DNA of 7,430 bases from Lachnospiraceae bacterium. GTDB lineage: Bacteria; Bacillota; Clostridia; Lachnospirales; Lachnospiraceae. This document shows, piece by piece, positions 5,880 to 7,430 of the stretch (positions within the stretch are counted from its first letter, which is position 1; each line of letters opens with the position of its first letter). A model generated the notes under the pieces. The model made no database searches, was not told the origin of the DNA, and was given only the letters and a program-made list of their open reading frames with translations. Where the stretch lies: NCBI GenBank assembly GCA_900759225.1, contig CAAEUM010000115.1, positions 1 through 7,430 of the forward strand, read 5' to 3'. The translations under genes and the position numbers were made by a program.

Positions 5880-6815
5880 TTACTTGCCCTCCTTTCCAAA
5901 TGCCTTTGGAAGCGTAACCTTTTCGATCACAGGAACAAGAAGGTTGCTGAGGATAATGGCATAGGATACGCCCTCAGCAGAACCGCCCCACAGACGGAAG
6001 ATACCGGTCAGAAGGCCTAGGATAACTGCGTAAACAATCTGGCCCTTTGGTGTGATCGGGCTTGTAACATAGTCGGTTGCCATAAAGAATGCACCGAAGA
6101 TAAGACCGCCGGCACAAACCTGGCTTAAGGTATAGGCTGCATCAAAACCGCCGAAAAGGAAAATAAATGCAGCGGTTGTGCCTATGTAGATTACCGGGAT
6201 CCTTGGGCTGATCACCTTTCGTGCGATCATATAGATGCCACCGAGCAGCAGGGCAATCACGGAAACCTCACCGATGGTTCCTGGGATCCGGCCTACGATC
6301 AGAGCACCCAGATCAGCACTCTGTCCGGCTCTCATAGCTGCCAGAGGAGTTGCACCTGAAATACTGTCAAATCCAAATTTTGCAGATGTAAAATTGCACA
6401 TTGGGCCTGCAAAAGAGATTAAAAGGAAGCATCTTGCTGCCAGGGCAGGGTTCATAAAGTTCTGTCCAAGGCCGCCATAAAGCTGTTTTACAACAATAAT
6501 GGCAAATACGCCGCCAAGTACCGGAATCCACAGCGGGATCTCCGGAGGCATATTCAGTGCCAGGATCATTCCCGTCACCAGTGCACTGCAGTCACAGATT
6601 GTAATGGGGCGTTCCATAAAGTGCTCATAAACGTATTCGCTTAACACACAAGCCGCAACGGTCACGATCAATACCATCAATGCGTGGAGGCCGAACTGAT
6701 ACACACCGAAGGCTGCAGCCGGCAGCATGGCGATTGCCACATCCAGCATAATTCCCTGGGTTGTGTCATGGCTTCTCACATGCGGGGATGATGATACATT
6801 TAATAAATTATTCAT
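5880..6815 (-). CDS. rnfD: Rnf complex membrane FMN subunit RnfD
   Basis: Integral membrane subunit of 311 residues related to NqrB, with eight or more hydrophobic segments. SGAT at 153-156 (FDSISGATPLA) is the covalent FMN site, with T156 the expected attachment residue. The preceding GLGQNFMNPALAARCF stretch (115-130) is typical of the family. It works with RnfG in passing electrons through flavins and is coupled to ion pumping. Start ATG 6815 has AGGAGG at 6827-6832, overlapping the rnfC stop codon, at a rather long spacing of 11 nt. The stop codon at 5880-5882 nearly touches the rnfG start, which suggests translational coupling. Confidence 0.96.
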   Translation of the reverse strand: MNNLLNVSSSPHVRSHDTTQGIMLDVAIAMLPAAAFGVYQFGLHALMVLIVTVAACVLSEYVYEHFMERPITICDCSALVTGMILALNMPPEIPLWIPVLGGVFAIIVVKQLYGGLGQNFMNPALAARCFLLISFAGPMCNFTSAKFGFDSISGATPLAAMRAGQSADLGALIVGRIPGTIGEVSVIALLLGGIYMIARKVISPRIPVIYIGTTAAFIFLFGGFDAAYTLSQVCAGGLIFGAFFMATDYVTSPITPKGQIVYAVILGLLTGIFRLWGGSAEGVSYAIILSNLLVPVIEKVTLPKAFGKEGK

Positions 6816-6830
6816 GATATTTGTACCCTC

Positions 6831-7430
6831 CTACCCTTTCTTCCTGCGGTTAGCCGCAACTGTCTTTCTCATTTCCTTAAATGCCTGTGTCAGAGGACGC
6901 TTTGCAGGACATACATAAGTACAGCTTCCGCACTCCATGCACTCCATTCCGTTCAGCTTCTCAAACTTTTCACAGTCATTCCTTAAAGCGGCATCCATCA
7001 TCATCACAGGGATAATGTGGCTTGGGCATACGCTGACACACTTGCCGCAGCGGATACATGCCGTAGGCTCATTGGCGGACACCTCATCCTTTGTAAAACA
7101 GGTCAGGGCTGAGGAGGTTTTGCTTACCGGGATATCCACAGTAAAGAGGGCCTGGCCCATCATAGGGCCTCCGGAAATGATCTTCTCCGGCTCGCTCTTA
7201 AAGCCGCCGGCTGCCTCTAAAAGCTCCTGGTAATTGGTTCCCAGTTTTACGTTAAAGTTTCTTGGCTCTGCAACTGCGTCACCTGTTACAGTAATGATCC
7301 TCCTCATAAGAGGTGTGCTTTTGCATACTGCCATGTAAACAGAAATTACCGTATCCACGTTGTCAACGATGCAGCCTGCATCTGCAGGAAGCATGGAAGA
7401 GTTTACCTTTCTTCCGGTCACTGCATAGAT
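6831..7430 (-). CDS. rnfC: Rnf complex NADH-interacting subunit RnfC (N-terminal part outside window)
   Basis: The last 199 codons of RnfC; the start lies beyond the window edge and the frame is open to base 7430. RnfC is the soluble subunit expected to reduce NAD+ through FMN at its N-terminal domain, which is not visible here. The fragment shows the SLBB-like region (about 45-80), the SGGPMMG motif (87-93), and two ferredoxin-type blocks: CIRCGKCVSVCP (C125, C128, C131, C135) and CMECGSCTYVCP (C164, C167, C170, C174), which would hold two [4Fe-4S] clusters. It ends in a basic tail RRKKG. Full-length RnfC is usually about 440 residues, so rather over half is missing. It is followed 15 nt later by rnfD and is the first gene of clostridial rnf operons. 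Confidence 0.95.
   Translation of the reverse strand: MYAVTGRKVNSSMLPADAGCIVDNVDTVISVYMAVCKSTPLMRRIITVTGDAVAEPRNFNVKLGTNYQELLEAAGGFKSEPEKIISGGPMMGQALFTVDIPVSKTSSALTCFTKDEVSANEPTACIRCGKCVSVCPSHIIPVMMMDAALRNDCEKFEKLNGMECMECGSCTYVCPAKRPLTQAFKEMRKTVAANRRKKG

Noticed and set aside
5879..5899. Longer RnfG start overlapping the end of rnfD
   Set aside because: AGGAGG at 5888-5893 lies downstream of this ATG and fits the ATG at 5878, which directly precedes the membrane anchor.

Overview
The window reads like the chromosome of an anaerobic clostridial Firmicute, most likely a gut Lachnospiraceae-type bacterium. This is inferred from the clostridial rnf gene order C-D-G-E-A-B, near-consensus AGGAGG ribosome binding sites before every gene whose start is in the window, moderate GC, and an E. 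coli-like XdhA subunit. No species name can be supported from the sequence alone. Every gene I can support lies on the minus strand, so transcription runs from high to low coordinates.

Region 1 (7430 to 3183) is an rnf operon: the 3' part of rnfC, then complete rnfD, rnfG, rnfE, rnfA and rnfB. Gaps are 1 to 15 nt and each Shine-Dalgarno sits in or beside the previous stop codon. The complex passes electrons from reduced ferredoxin (entering at RnfB) through membrane iron-sulfur and FMN centres (RnfA, RnfE, RnfG, RnfD) to NAD+ at RnfC, and pumps Na+ or H+. The expected cofactor residues are visible in every subunit. The operon ends in a small hairpin and then a strong intrinsic terminator (3068-3124).

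Region 2 (3042 to 2761) holds a small RelB/DinJ-type antitoxin gene with no toxin partner beside it. Its stop codon lies inside one of two identical 16-bp AT-rich direct repeats.

Region 3 (2760 to 2379) has no protein gene but is dense in regulation. It holds a sigma-A-like promoter, a purine riboswitch aptamer of the guanine class, and an intrinsic terminator whose whole 5' arm is made of the aptamer's 3' half, followed by a roughly 150-nt leader to xdhA.

Region 4 (2378 to 1) is the molybdopterin-binding subunit of xanthine dehydrogenase (xdhA), open to the window edge and lacking only its extreme C terminus. The notable point is the logic of regions 3 and 4. The terminator and the ligand-bound aptamer cannot coexist, so purine binding should switch transcription ON. 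This would make a guanine-class riboswitch act as a substrate-induced switch for purine catabolism, opposite to the usual OFF control of purine synthesis and uptake genes.
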